Positions 1 through 9,931 of a stretch of DNA of 56,186 bases are shown one piece after another (position 1 is the stretch's first letter; every line of letters starts with the position of its first letter). The translations under genes were made by a program, and so were the position numbers. Source of the stretch: Ophiostoma sp. CBS 140.51 (taxonomy: Eukaryota; Ascomycota; Sordariomycetes; Ophiostomatales; Ophiostomataceae). The notes under the pieces were generated by a model, which worked only from the letters and a program-made list of their open reading frames with translations, made no database searches and was not told where the DNA came from. The stretch spans positions 1 through 56,186 of the forward strand of contig JANSLP010000217.1 of the NCBI GenBank assembly GCA_029298735.1. The letters run 5' to 3'.

Positions 1-1238
1 GAAAAAGAGATGGGCGGCGGTTCAACAATGGCGAGACGGAGAGAAGTGGTTGGTCTGACAGGTCTGGCACTTGTTGAGAAGTTGAGATTTGTATTTTGGC
101 AAGTTTTTATTTCAAATGAAATGGAATAAAATAAAAATATGGAGATAAATTGAGTTAGAAATAAAGCTAAAATATTCACAGAGATGTTAAGAAATACAAA
201 ATGAATAAAATTCACAACTCCCGCTCTCACTCCATGAAATCCGCGAGAGCAAAGATGAAAAGCAACGTTTAACAAAAGAAATAGTGTGGCGTATATGGCG
301 CTCATAGTTTAATACCAAACATAAACACAACGCTGTGTTTGTGCCGCACAAAGACAGGCACAAATAGAACGCCGCGGCTAACCGAGGCTAAACCCCCGGA
401 CGGCAGGGAGCTATCCACACAAAACCACACAAAAAGAAAAAGTGCAGAGACACGCGCTATGGATTCTTCGACGGCGTGCTAAAACCCGGCCCAGTTTGAC
501 ACAAATGTTGCCCCCTCGGTAAACTTTTACCGGTGCTCCAGCGAATATCTGTGGCTGCCCACGGCCCCGAATCGGCACACAAACTGGAGGCATCAGCGCA
601 CGAATGGCCCGGCGAGCAACAAGCGCTTCTCTGCGGCGGTCGTGTTCCGTCGTATGTACGTCTCCGGCCGAACCAATTGCGCAGAAATATTATCTTTGTT
701 ATTTGGGGAGACATTGTTGTCCAGTGCTGCTTTGATATGGGCGAGAAATGGGCCAGAAGAATGACCTGCGATGACAAAAACAATACAAGGCCAGTTCAGC
801 ACAGCCCAGCCATAACAGAACACCGAGGTCGGTCGCGCGTTCTTTGTCATGGGCGTGTAAGTTTTCCTCATCGGCCACTAAGCATCAACTGGCGCGGAGT
901 TTTGGCGGCTGGAAGTGAAGTTCTGGTTGGTCCAGGCCGCACGTGATGCCGCCCCTCCACTGTGCTCGAGTGGCGTCGAGGCCCTTCTCGCGCAAAGTTC
1001 GGTAGAACCCCACGTTTGGGGAAGGCACGATTCATACATAAACCCGAGCTCACGGTTCCTGCCTTCACAGTCTGGTATTTCTGCTCGAGGAAAGAGCAAT
1101 CGCACTCCTGCATTTTTTTTGTTCTACCCCACGACACGCAAAACAATTTGTCTCGACGACGACGCCAATTGACAGTTTCCCTGTCCCCACTATCCCACCA
1201 ACATCAACAGTTTCTCTACACCACACACCACGCCGATC
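1..1238. other. 5' intergenic region upstream of methylisocitrate lyase
   Basis: No convincing gene is visible. The first 330 bases are AT-rich and may be the 3' flank of a gene lying outside the window; the remainder is more GC-rich. Short open frames of up to 137 codons overlap each other on both strands and look like chance. CCTCGG or its complement CCGAGG, the core recognised by FarA/FarB/Ctf1-type regulators of fatty-acid genes, occurs at 382-387, 514-519 and 823-828. The bases just before the start codon are rich in C and A, as is common in ascomycete leaders. Confidence 0.5.
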
Positions 1239-3098
1239 ATGCTGCGGCGAGCAGTCACCCAAGCCGCCACCCGACGGACGACTCCGGCTCTCCTTTCTTC
1301 CTCTCGGACGACTGCTTCGCCCTTCAGCCACAGTGCCACACGGCTCCTCACCACAACAGCCGCACGCCGCATGGCTTCCTCTTCCGCCCCCTCGACGACC
1401 ATCATCCCCACCGTCGAGCCACCACTATCCAAGGTCCTGCCCAGCGATGCATTCCAGCTGCTGCCCGAGGCCAAGAAGGCCGGCGCCGCCGAGGATGCCC
1501 TGTACGAGTCACAGCTGAAGGAGGTCGAGGAGTGGTGGGCGTCGCCGCGATTTGAGGGCATCAAGCGTCCCTACACGGCTGCCGACGTTGTGTCAAAGCG
1601 CGGCTCTCAGGTCCAGCAGTACCCCAGCTCGACCATGGCCCGCAAGCTCTGGGAACTCGTCCGTGAGCGCTCTGCTGCTGGCGAGCCGATCCACACCCTG
1701 GGCGCCATTGACCCCGTCCAGATGACCCAGCAGGCGCCGAACCAGGAGGTGCTCTACATCTCTGGCTGGGCCTGCTCGTCTGTCCTGACGACCACCAACG
1801 AGGTCTCTCCCGACTTCGGCGACTACCCCTACAACACCGTGCCCAACCAGGTCCATCGGATGGCCAAGGCCCAGAGCATGCACGACCGCAAGCAGTGGGA
1901 CCTGCGCCGCAAGATGACGCCCGAGCAGCGCGCTTCCACGCCCTACGTCGACTACCTGCGCCCCATTGTGGCCGACGGTGACACTGGCCATGGTGGTCTG
2001 TCGGCTGTCCTCAAGCTGGCCAAGCTGTTTGCCGAGAACGGCGCCGCTGCTGTCCACTTCGAGGACCAACTGCACGGTGGCAAGAAGTGTGGCCACTTGG
2101 CTGGCAAGGTTCTCGTCCCTACAGGCGACCACATCAACCGTCTCGTGGCGGCCCGCTTCCAATGGGATGTCATGGGCACCGAGAACCTGGTCCTGGCCCG
2201 CACGGACTCCGAATCTGGTAAGTTGATCAGCTCCGCTGTCGATGTCCGCGACCACGAGTTCATCCTGGGTGTTGCCGACCCTAGCGTCGAGCCCCTGGCA
2301 GAGACTTTGCAGTCCATGGAGGCCAAGGGCGCCACGGGCGCTGAAATTGACGCGTACGAGGCTGCCTGGGTCAAGAAGACGAAGATGGTGACCTTTGACG
2401 AGGCTGCTGTTGCCCACCTCAAGTCGGAGGGTGTCTCTGCATCGGACATTGCCGCGTACGAGGCCGCTGTTGCCGCCGACCGCGACCTGGGCATCTCCAA
2501 GCGCCACGCTCTGGTCAATCAGTACCTGAAGCCCGGTCACGAGGTCTACTTCAACTGGGACGTGCCCCGTACACGTGAGGGCTTCTACCACTTCCGCAAC
2601 GGCATGTCTGCCGCCACCAAGCGTGCGCTGGCCTTTGCCCCGTACGCGGATCTTCTGTGGGTCGAGACCGGCGACCCGAACGTCCAGGTTGCACGCGATC
2701 TGGGCCGTGCTGTTCGTGCCGAGTACCCGAACAAGAGCCTCGTGTACAACTTGTCCCCGTCCTTCAACTGGATGGCACAGGGCTTCACCGAGGAGACGCT
2801 GCGCTCCTTCATCTGGGATATTGCCAAGGAGGGCTTTGTCCTGCAGCTTGTCTCTCTGGCAGGCATCCACACCACGGCCACTGCCACCTGCAACCTGTCC
2901 AAGCAGTTCAAGGAGGACGGTATGCTGGCATACGTCAGTCTCGTCCAGCGCCCCGAGAAGGAGATTGGCTGTGACGTCCTAACGCACCAGAAGTGGAGTG
3001 GTGCAAGCTACATTGATGGCATTATCGGTGCCATCCAGAGCGGCAGCTCTAGCAACAAGAGCATGGGCGAGGGTAACACTGAAGACCAGTTCAACTAA
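1239..3098 (+). CDS. mcl1: Methylisocitrate lyase, mitochondrial (2-methylcitrate cycle)
   Basis: A single-exon gene of 619 residues. The product should cleave 2-methylisocitrate to succinate and pyruvate, the last step of the methylcitrate cycle that disposes of propionyl-CoA. The first 45 residues are rich in Arg, Ser, Thr and Ala with almost no acidic residues, a typical mitochondrial presequence, and a second in-frame Met at codon 45 marks roughly where the mature region begins. The isocitrate-lyase superfamily signature KKCGH lies at residues 282-286, with C284 as the expected catalytic cysteine. The length and N-terminal presequence favour the mitochondrial methylisocitrate lyase branch over glyoxysomal isocitrate lyase, although isocitrate lyase remains the alternative. 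A donor-like GGTAAGTT at about 2218 is read through in frame. The gene converges on a minus-strand gene 217 bases downstream. Confidence 0.9.
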   Translation: MLRRAVTQAATRRTTPALLSSSRTTASPFSHSATRLLTTTAARRMASSSAPSTTIIPTVEPPLSKVLPSDAFQLLPEAKKAGAAEDALYESQLKEVEEWWASPRFEGIKRPYTAADVVSKRGSQVQQYPSSTMARKLWELVRERSAAGEPIHTLGAIDPVQMTQQAPNQEVLYISGWACSSVLTTTNEVSPDFGDYPYNTVPNQVHRMAKAQSMHDRKQWDLRRKMTPEQRASTPYVDYLRPIVADGDTGHGGLSAVLKLAKLFAENGAAAVHFEDQLHGGKKCGHLAGKVLVPTGDHINRLVAARFQWDVMGTENLVLARTDSESGKLISSAVDVRDHEFILGVADPSVEPLAETLQSMEAKGATGAEIDAYEAAWVKKTKMVTFDEAAVAHLKSEGVSASDIAAYEAAVAADRDLGISKRHALVNQYLKPGHEVYFNWDVPRTREGFYHFRNGMSAATKRALAFAPYADLLWVETGDPNVQVARDLGRAVRAEYPNKSLVYNLSPSFNWMAQGFTEETLRSFIWDIAKEGFVLQLVSLAGIHTTATATCNLSKQFKEDGMLAYVSLVQRPEKEIGCDVLTHQKWSGASYIDGIIGAIQSGSSSNKSMGEGNTEDQFN

Positions 3099-3158
3099 GG
3101 GGTTCGCACCTCCTGTCAATCAATTATGTTTTTAAGCCAACGAGTACATAGATTAATG

Positions 3159-3164
3159 AATAAA
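3159..3164 (+). terminator. Candidate polyadenylation signal AATAAA of methylisocitrate lyase
   Basis: AATAAA lies 61 bases after the stop codon, inside an AT-rich stretch between two convergent genes. Position and sequence are both suitable; no cDNA evidence is available. Confidence 0.4.
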
Positions 3165-3315
3165 AAGTGTAAATTGAATATTTACGGTGGACCAAAATCA
3201 AAGTGCAAAATGTATGATCCCCAATGCATCACGACCCTGATAGGTTTATCGGGGTTGAGTGTGACCAGTAACAAGAAAGTAAAAATGCCCACTCCCAATT
3301 CACTCCATCACCAAC

Positions 3316-5192
3316 TTAGGATGTTTCCCGTACCAATGTCGACTGTCTGCCTACAACTGATAGGCTCTGTGCAAGGCCAGCTGCATTGTCCGTGTCGAAA
3401 ACAAATTGGTCGGCAATATTCTGGCCGAGAGATCCGACTTCCTGCCAGGTGATGCAGGTTGGTGTGTCGGCATCGACAGGTGCTGTCTTATCCTGGAAAA
3501 CGGCCACAAACAAATATTTTGTGCCCTGAATGACATTGCTAGGATAGATGCGGAAGTCCAGGTTCTCCAGCTCAATATTGGCTGCAAAGGCTGTCTGGTT
3601 GCGCAGGTCAATGCCGTTGACAACTAGATCTGCAACCACAAAGCCGTAGCCATCACTGGGCGACCGGATAACAGCGGTGTCGCCATTCCCAGATCGACTT
3701 GTGTAGTTTCCACTGTAGTATGCCGCGGCCTCAACAGCGGCCAACGCCTCAAGATCCAGCAAGGCCAGGGAAACAATGTCGGCATAGGCATTGAGATCAG
3801 CGGCCGTGCCACTCGTATCGTGGGACATGATGGCGAATCCTGCGCCCAAATCTGGCGACAGTCCAAAGTAGCTTGCATAGGCCCCGGCATAGCCATTCTT
3901 TGTGAAGACGTCGAGGACAGTGGAGTTTGCATACTGGCCCGCATGGTAGATCTCCCATGGACGGCCCACACCGTTGCGAAGGTTAGATGTGTCTGCAATG
4001 GGCTGCAGCCAGCGGCGTGTCACGGAAGCAGAGATGAGCTCAGACTTCATCATTGCACGGCCAGCCCTGGCCAAGTCGCGCGTCGTCGAGAGAAGTGACA
4101 ATCCACTGCGCGTAAATAATGTCGTTAGAAAATGACATAACATACAGATGATCATAAGCAGGGGGAAATAAAGAGAGTGCATACGCTGGCTCGCCGATTC
4201 CGGGGCTGTGAAAGTCCCCGCCAAAGACCTGAGATTCAGAAGATGGGCTAAGTAGGCCGCTGTTTGTCATGTTGAGAGGTTGAAGGAAGCTTGTGGATAA
4301 GATAGCCTCGAAGCTAGTAGCATTGCACTTTGCCTTGCCGCTTCTCTCAATGGCAAATGCAAGAAGCTGGAAAGCTGCGTTGGAGATAATCGGTGTCGTA
4401 TCCGGGAGCGCATATGGCGTAGAGGCGCCGATCTTGGTGATGAAATCTAAATAGGGTCAGTTAATATTAAACAGTACATTATATGCAGGTAGATATGGAT
4501 AATAGGCTTGACGAAGACATACCTTGATAGTTGCACTCGTTGCCGAGCTGGCAGGCATAAGCTAAATATTGTGTGGTCAGTATTTTGTGGTTCATATTTC
4601 ATAGACGAAAAAAACAAATCGAGAAAAACTTACAGTCACGAACAATGCCTGACATCTGACCAGCTAGAGAACCGATAGAAACATCGTCCCAGTGCACAAG
4701 GATGGAGTCCGAAGAGGAGTTCGCCTCCGATAACTCAGGCAGAAAGGATGTAATGGGCTGCTCCCAGTAACCGTCACCCATCTGGATAAGCCAGGCATAG
4801 ACGGTGAAGACCTGAGTCAATGTTCCCGTGGGGAAGATTGTGTCGAGACCGACCGTCTTGTTGTTTGACAAGGAAGGAACCGTATGGGAGTAGTCGAAGA
4901 ATATGAAATCGTCGTCGTCGCCAGCGTCAGCAATAGAGTAAATCGCAAGCGAGAAAGACGTCGTATTGGGAGAAATGCAGCCAAAGCTATCGCTGCAACC
5001 TGTCTTCACAAGGTTGTCGAAAAGTCCAGTGAACGTTGTAGTGGCCTTTTGGATGGCAGAGGACGACTTGTTGATGCTTGGAACTGGGTAGTATGCGCGA
5101 ATGAGAGGACATGGCTGATAAGGCAAGTCCTGTGCAGAGGAAACTGCAACCAGTCCCATGAGAAGGGCGGCAACACTGGTTTGATGCTGCAT
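3316..5192 (-). CDS. Secreted beta-lactamase-fold protein, probably catalytically inactive
   Basis: Four exons join in frame: 5192-4634, 4561-4523, 4446-4185 and 4105-3316, giving 549 residues. Introns are 72, 76 and 79 bases with GTAAGT or GTATG donors. Residues 1-20 form a signal peptide with likely cleavage after SSA, and the product has many N-glycosylation sequons, so it is probably exported. The fold matches the fungal beta-lactamase/transpeptidase-like family (serine hydrolases related to class C enzymes). The Ser-x-x-Lys catalytic motif, expected within a context like GSVSKVF, reads G-T124-L-T-Q127-V-F here, so both the nucleophilic Ser and the Lys are replaced. The Tyr-x-Asn position appears as I220-S-N222. 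I infer a pseudoenzyme or binding protein. Family assignment is fairly sure; loss of catalysis is inferred from motif alignment. Confidence 0.8.
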
Positions 5193-5828
5193 GGTGAAGA
5201 AGGCGTGGCGGAGATAATTCGAGCAGGGATACCTGTGACAAAGTGGACAAGCTGTGAAGGGTGGATGGCATGATGGTGAACGAGAAAAGAAAAGGTAGAT
5301 ACAGAACTGGCTACGCGACTCATAAATATAAGTAAATATGTACAGAAAATCCCGCGACTGTTTGTCAACAGATTCAATTATCTGACTTCATCGTGAACTA
5401 CACTCTTTCTATGCGGTTCCTGGCTCACAGCTCTGTGTAAATGATTTGGGCCACTTTTTCTCCGTGTCCGTATCCGCATCCGCGTCCGTGTATGACCGGT
5501 CCCCATGTGAAGAGAGCGATCAAGCACAGCCACAATACAGCGAGAAATGCCCCCGAGGGCCGCTACAATATCCATTAAACAAGTATTAACACTCCGTACG
5601 TTTCTCGGTAACCATAAATACTGCACCCTTTAATTTGCTCCGTAGGATGTGGCGGTGCGGTCAAGGCACCAAACTCATCATCTCGGTGACGGACGGACTC
5701 TGGCCGCGACTTATATTTCAACATTCAAATAATTGTTTCTTGGCACTTCTAATTATACTGCGCGGACTGTAATGCACGGATATATTTATTTGAGCTAAGA
5801 CCAGCGGACACGAGGACGGACGACGCGT
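5193..5828. other. Intergenic region with a hexanucleotide repeat
   Basis: This is the promoter side of the secreted beta-lactamase-like gene and the 3' side of the next minus-strand gene. No gene is visible. It contains five degenerate TCCGNN hexamers at 5461-5490, followed by AT-rich sequence. Confidence 0.5.
5461..5490. repeat. Degenerate hexamer repeat, five TCCGNN units
   Basis: Five consecutive six-base units read TCCGTG, TCCGTA, TCCGCA, TCCGCG and TCCGTG. The first four bases are constant and the last two vary. It lies about 270-300 bases upstream of the beta-lactamase-like gene. Confidence 0.75.
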
Positions 5829-7794
5829 CTACATGCCTGGTATGTAGCCATCAAATGGAGGCAGTTGCCCGTCGAAGAGGATATCTAAAACCGAGTAATC
5901 AAGTGTTTGCAGCAAACCTTGAGGTTCCATTGTACCAGGGAAAACTGTCCCTTGTAGAAAAGCCGCATCTGCTGCAATCACGCTTGCCGAGTCCATGGGC
6001 TGAACAATAATGCCTGAGTTGGAGACTCCCATTGTCGTTGAAGATGACCCATCTGATGCTGCACCCGGAGTCTGGTTTGAAACTGCAGTTCCAGAGGGCG
6101 ATATCATTTCGAGATGTTGCTTATGCCAGGTTTCGATGGCTCGTGCCCTCTTTAAAAACTGGTGAAATGTGTTTTGCTCCTCTGTTTCTGCTGCCGAATT
6201 GGCCAAGGCAGCCGACTCCAACCGTAAGAGTATCTGGCGGAGGGAATGTCGAATGTCGAGAAAGTGAACAAGTTGATGCGTCAAGGGCGAGATTCGGGGG
6301 TCCTTGACAAGAACGTCGAGCCGGACCGCAAGAGACAACCCGCAGCTTAGAATCACCCAGGCCATGTTTGTGATGACAAACTCTTCGCCAGGTGTCATGC
6401 TCAACAGAAAACCCACCAAGGAACGTGATGCAGACACGACAGATGTCAAGCTTTCGACAAGGCGTGCGTCATATATGATGGCGTTTTCCATCTTCTTGTT
6501 ACCAAAAGGAAAGCCAGGTAGAGTCATCTGGCCAAGTAAAAGTTCGAGAAAACTAACTTGCAATGACAGCGTGGCTATGAATTTAGAATCTCAACCATCA
6601 CGGAATAAGAACATCGAGGAGGCGTGTTACTCACAACTGTCACTCAATGGAAATGAGAGTGACGACTTGAAAGAGTCTAGTTCTGCCCGTAAGGAGGCAG
6701 TTCTTCCATATCCATCAACTCCTGGAGCTGCCGGTAACCTCAAAATGTCATCGGCAGCCTCAAAAAGTCCCTGCAAACGTACAATGTACTGAAGATATGT
6801 ATCGGACGGATATTCGGTCAGAACAGATAGCCTGATAGCACTATCTAGGACAAAGGCTGTGGGTGGAAAGTTTCTCAACTTCTGCATGACGATGGAGGAT
6901 CTAGGAAAATATCAGTATATCTGACAGATTGAGAACGGCATGGTCACGGCGATGATACTCACATGGACGACAAATAATACGTGCCGATGAGAGCTCGCAT
7001 TTCTTCCGTGCCCCATTCTGTAAGCAACTCTTCTGCATCGTCTGGAGCAGGTTTTTCCACATTCCATAATGCAAGCGATTTTGGCCGATCCAGCCTCAGA
7101 TCAGATACAATACTCGTGGCAAGATGCAAATGCTGAGAATACCTCCGTGGCCTCGGTTGATAATGTGCCCTGCATTTGGTATGTCAGTTAGTTACTCATT
7201 CTAGCAATACCGTCGCAGCGGAAGTTCTTACCATGCTGAATGCACCAAAAGACCTTGCAACATGTCAAGCGAAGCTATACTGCCATGTATCATTTTTTCT
7301 GCTACAGTGGCATTGAAAGACTGGCTTAGTCGGTTTTGCAAGATGCTGTCACCATAACTGGCTGCGGCCAAAATGGCAAGGTAAAGACAAGGCCGCTGCT
7401 CCCGTAGTATCATCGGTGACACGTTTGTTGGTATGTGGACAAACGAAAAATGTGGTAGCATGCGGCTGCTGTAGATATGCAACAACGAGGCAGCCTTGTC
7501 GTCACTAACAATACCCGGTGATGCGGAGACGGACAACGAGGATATACCAGCAGGGGATACAGACGCACGTTGCCTAGGGACTTCCAGACGATCGGGGCCA
7601 TTTGTGCTTCGCGTGTGCCTACCATGCGGTCTGCCGTGGCGCGCTATGGCAAATACACAGTCTTTGTGCAGGCGCAGGCATCGGTCGCATGAGCCTGAGT
7701 CCTGTGTGCGGTCACACCGGATCTTGGCGCGGAAGCATGTTTCGCAGGTTTTCAACCGCGGCGGGTCTCGAGAATATTGTGTCGGTGGTGTCAT
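5829..7794 (-). CDS. Zn2Cys6 transcription factor with fungal regulatory middle region
   Basis: Four exons join in frame: 7794-7232, 7169-6963, 6900-6635 and 6574-5829, giving about 593 residues, with three introns of 60-62 bases. The binuclear zinc cluster is at residues 17-46 with spacing C-x2-C-x6-C-x8-C-x2-C-x6-C. A basic linker follows and then a fungal-specific middle homology region; segments such as AAASYGD near residue 140 and YYLSS near the second/third exon junction are typical. I start at the ATG at 7794, because the longer frame upstream would begin at a TTG. The gene is divergent from the NmrA-like gene with 698 bases between start codons, so it could control that neighbour and itself. 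The DNA target is unknown. Confidence 0.88.
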
Positions 7795-8492
7795 ATGTAC
7801 GTACGATGGCAACAATGTTGATATAAAGTTTTTTAATTATGGCCCGTTGCACGTCCCGTCGCGTGCATCTGTGAGCAGGAACGAAAATGAAGGTACACGG
7901 AAGGAAGGAGCGAGGCGGTCAACAATGGCAGAATATGGACTGCGCCTCTAAACTCCGTCCATAGCCTGCCATTGATTGCAATACATCATATGTCGTACGT
8001 CATCTAATTTGGGATTGGTCAATCCGGGGAATGAGAAAATGCGAAAGGGGCAAAAAGAGGAAAAGATGGAAATATGAAAATGGGAAGTAAACAATTGGCG
8101 GCTCAATTCGATTGGATCTTATTAAACTAAACGATTGTCTTTGAAAGGCATCTGGCAAGGGACCATCGTTTCCCTTCCCCTTCCCCCTTTTCTCTGCTGG
8201 GCGTTGTTGCTGGTCTATTTTTTCACTGTTGGACTTTGACAGCGCTAGTTGGACAAATGCGACACGTGCCAGGTCGACTGACTCGACGAAGCTGACTGGC
8301 AAAATGCAGACATTTGACGCTCGTCGGCAGCAGCTTCATCAGGACATCGATTCAGCGAATCAATCAATTGCATGGTATTAAAAGACAGGATGGGACCAAC
8401 CTGATGCTGGCTGTAATGTTCGTTTCAATGTGCATTTTACGAACACACAACTTCCCCCATCTACGATTTTGTCATCGAAATCTCGAAACACG
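7795..8492. promoter_or_regulatory. Divergent promoter between Zn2Cys6 regulator and NmrA-like gene
   Basis: This 698-base interval separates two divergent start codons and contains no gene. It holds an inverted CCAAT box (GATTGG) near 8013 and one copy of the shared TGACTCGA element at 8279-8286. That copy is embedded in an imperfect palindrome with GTCGA and TCGAC arms. Confidence 0.55.
8279..8286 (+). promoter_or_regulatory. Shared TGACTCGA element, NmrA-like promoter
   Basis: TGACTCGA preceded by C, about 207 bases upstream of the NmrA-like start codon. GTCGA and TCGAC arms flank the core CTGAC. The same element recurs in five further promoters up to 28.3 kb. It resembles the AP-1/Gcn4 site TGACTCA with the last base changed. 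Confidence 0.45.
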
Positions 8493-9410
8493 ATGCCGAC
8501 GGGAACATTCCTCATCACAGCCGCCACCGGCCGCCAGGGTGGTGCTACAGCCCGACTCCTCCTGAAGCAGGGGAAGAATGTTCACGCGTTGGTGAGGGAT
8601 GCCATGTCGCCTGCATCCCGCACTCTGGCTGAACTGGGGGCTGTCCTGTTCCAGGGAGATTTTGACAGCACCGACGCTATCAAAAACGCAATGCAGGGCG
8701 TGGACGGAATTTTCCTAAATCTTTTCCCAACCCAGGACATCAACAGGCAGGGCACGCAGGCGCAGTTTTTCATTGACACGGCCAAGGAAGCCGGCACAAA
8801 GTCTATTGTTGCATCCACCGTCTTCCACACAAGCAATCCGAAGCTGTGGGAAAATCGGGAGGGCATGAACACATATTATCGTGCCAAAGCCATAGTCGAA
8901 AACGTCGTTCGCAGCTCTGGCCTGGAGTCTTACACAATCTTGCGTCCCCCAACACTAATGCACAACTTTTTGAAGCCGGACTCGCAGTGGCACTACCCTG
9001 AACTCGCAACAGAAGGGAAACTGGCGCACGCCTTTGATCCTGATGCACGGACACCGTATCTAGATGCTGCCGATGTTGGCCACTTTGCAGCTGCGGCCCT
9101 TCTCAACCCCTGCTTATACGATGGACACGAGATCGATCTGTGTGCTCAGAACCTGACAATCATCGAGGTGGGCGCCGTGCTAAGCCGTGTTAGTGGCAGA
9201 GATATTCCAGCTGTCCGTCGCTCAGCAGAAGAGCTTGTTGCTAAAAAGGGCATGTTGCCAGCTCTGACATTCCAGATCATGGCAAACGAATTCGACATCA
9301 CTATTGATGCCGGTGCACTGTCAGAAAAGTACAGCATACGCATGTCGACTTTGGAGGAATTTATGGAGCGTGAAAAGGAAGCTCTGATATCCTCACTGCC
9401 AGTCTTATAG
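8493..9410 (+). CDS. NmrA-like NAD(P)-binding protein (atypical SDR)
   Basis: A single exon encodes 305 residues from the ATG at 8493; the open frame extends 21 codons upstream but without an ATG. The N-terminus has the atypical-SDR nucleotide-binding signature T-A-A-T-G-R-Q-G-G, the GxxGxxG loop of the NmrA/HSCARG family. Family members either sense the NADP(H) redox state and bind regulators, as NmrA does with GATA factors, or act as reductases. The YxxxK catalytic pair of classical SDRs is not clearly placed, although Y-Y-R-A-K occurs around residue 128-132 and could serve. The gene is divergent from a Zn2Cys6 regulator and has a shared TGACTCGA element in its promoter. Role: redox sensor or reductase, unresolved. 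Confidence 0.85.
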   Translation: MPTGTFLITAATGRQGGATARLLLKQGKNVHALVRDAMSPASRTLAELGAVLFQGDFDSTDAIKNAMQGVDGIFLNLFPTQDINRQGTQAQFFIDTAKEAGTKSIVASTVFHTSNPKLWENREGMNTYYRAKAIVENVVRSSGLESYTILRPPTLMHNFLKPDSQWHYPELATEGKLAHAFDPDARTPYLDAADVGHFAAAALLNPCLYDGHEIDLCAQNLTIIEVGAVLSRVSGRDIPAVRRSAEELVAKKGMLPALTFQIMANEFDITIDAGALSEKYSIRMSTLEEFMEREKEALISSLPVL

Positions 9411-9931
9411 TTTGTCTCCGCTCGGCGGCTGTTTCCTTTCTTTCTTATTTTCAATATCATTGCATTAACCACTTGGCCACAAATTGTCCAACCATGCGTG
9501 ACCTTGTTCCCCAATCGCCCGTCTATTGTTGCAGTGCACTCGGGGCTACCTTTTACACCGATGCAGACGCTATCTGTTAGGGCATACCGTGAGGGGTATT
9601 TAATGGGGAATATTCCTTTGTCTTTGTACACTACTTCGTAGACAGTGACACATTATTGGTGGAGGGGCCGAGGAAAATGAAAACCAGAAGCGGGACATCA
9701 CTAAAGTACGGGCGCGTGGCCCCGTGGTCGTTGAGAGCCAGCCCGCTAAGGCTGTGTGGCGACGTTGTCGTGGGGGAAATAATACAGCGTACAAATACAG
9801 TTCTGCCCCATTCACTCTCCTTTAAGTTTCTGTACTGATCTTCTTCCATTTCTTTCTACAATTCTCGAATAACTCTGTCACGCCCGGTATCGCCTACTCT
9901 GCGGCGAGAGTAACGAAATTTCCCAGCGAAA
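9411..9931. other. Intergenic region upstream of bZIP gene
   Basis: A 521-base interval between two genes of the same strand. No gene, repeat or copy of the shared TGACTCG element was found here. It presumably holds the NmrA-like 3' untranslated region and the bZIP promoter. Confidence 0.4.

Noticed and set aside
533..946. 137-codon frame upstream of methylisocitrate lyase
   Set aside because: It overlaps frames on the other strand and has no recognisable motif. It lies where the promoter is expected.
2215..2230. Possible intron donor GGTAAGTT inside methylisocitrate lyase
   Set aside because: The frame continues through conserved protein sequence and no matching acceptor is needed to keep the family alignment.
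1593..2870. Antisense open frame of 425 codons opposite methylisocitrate lyase
   Set aside because: It mirrors the codon bias of the sense gene (C/G at third positions), has no domain motif and no plausible start context. The sense protein is clearly real.
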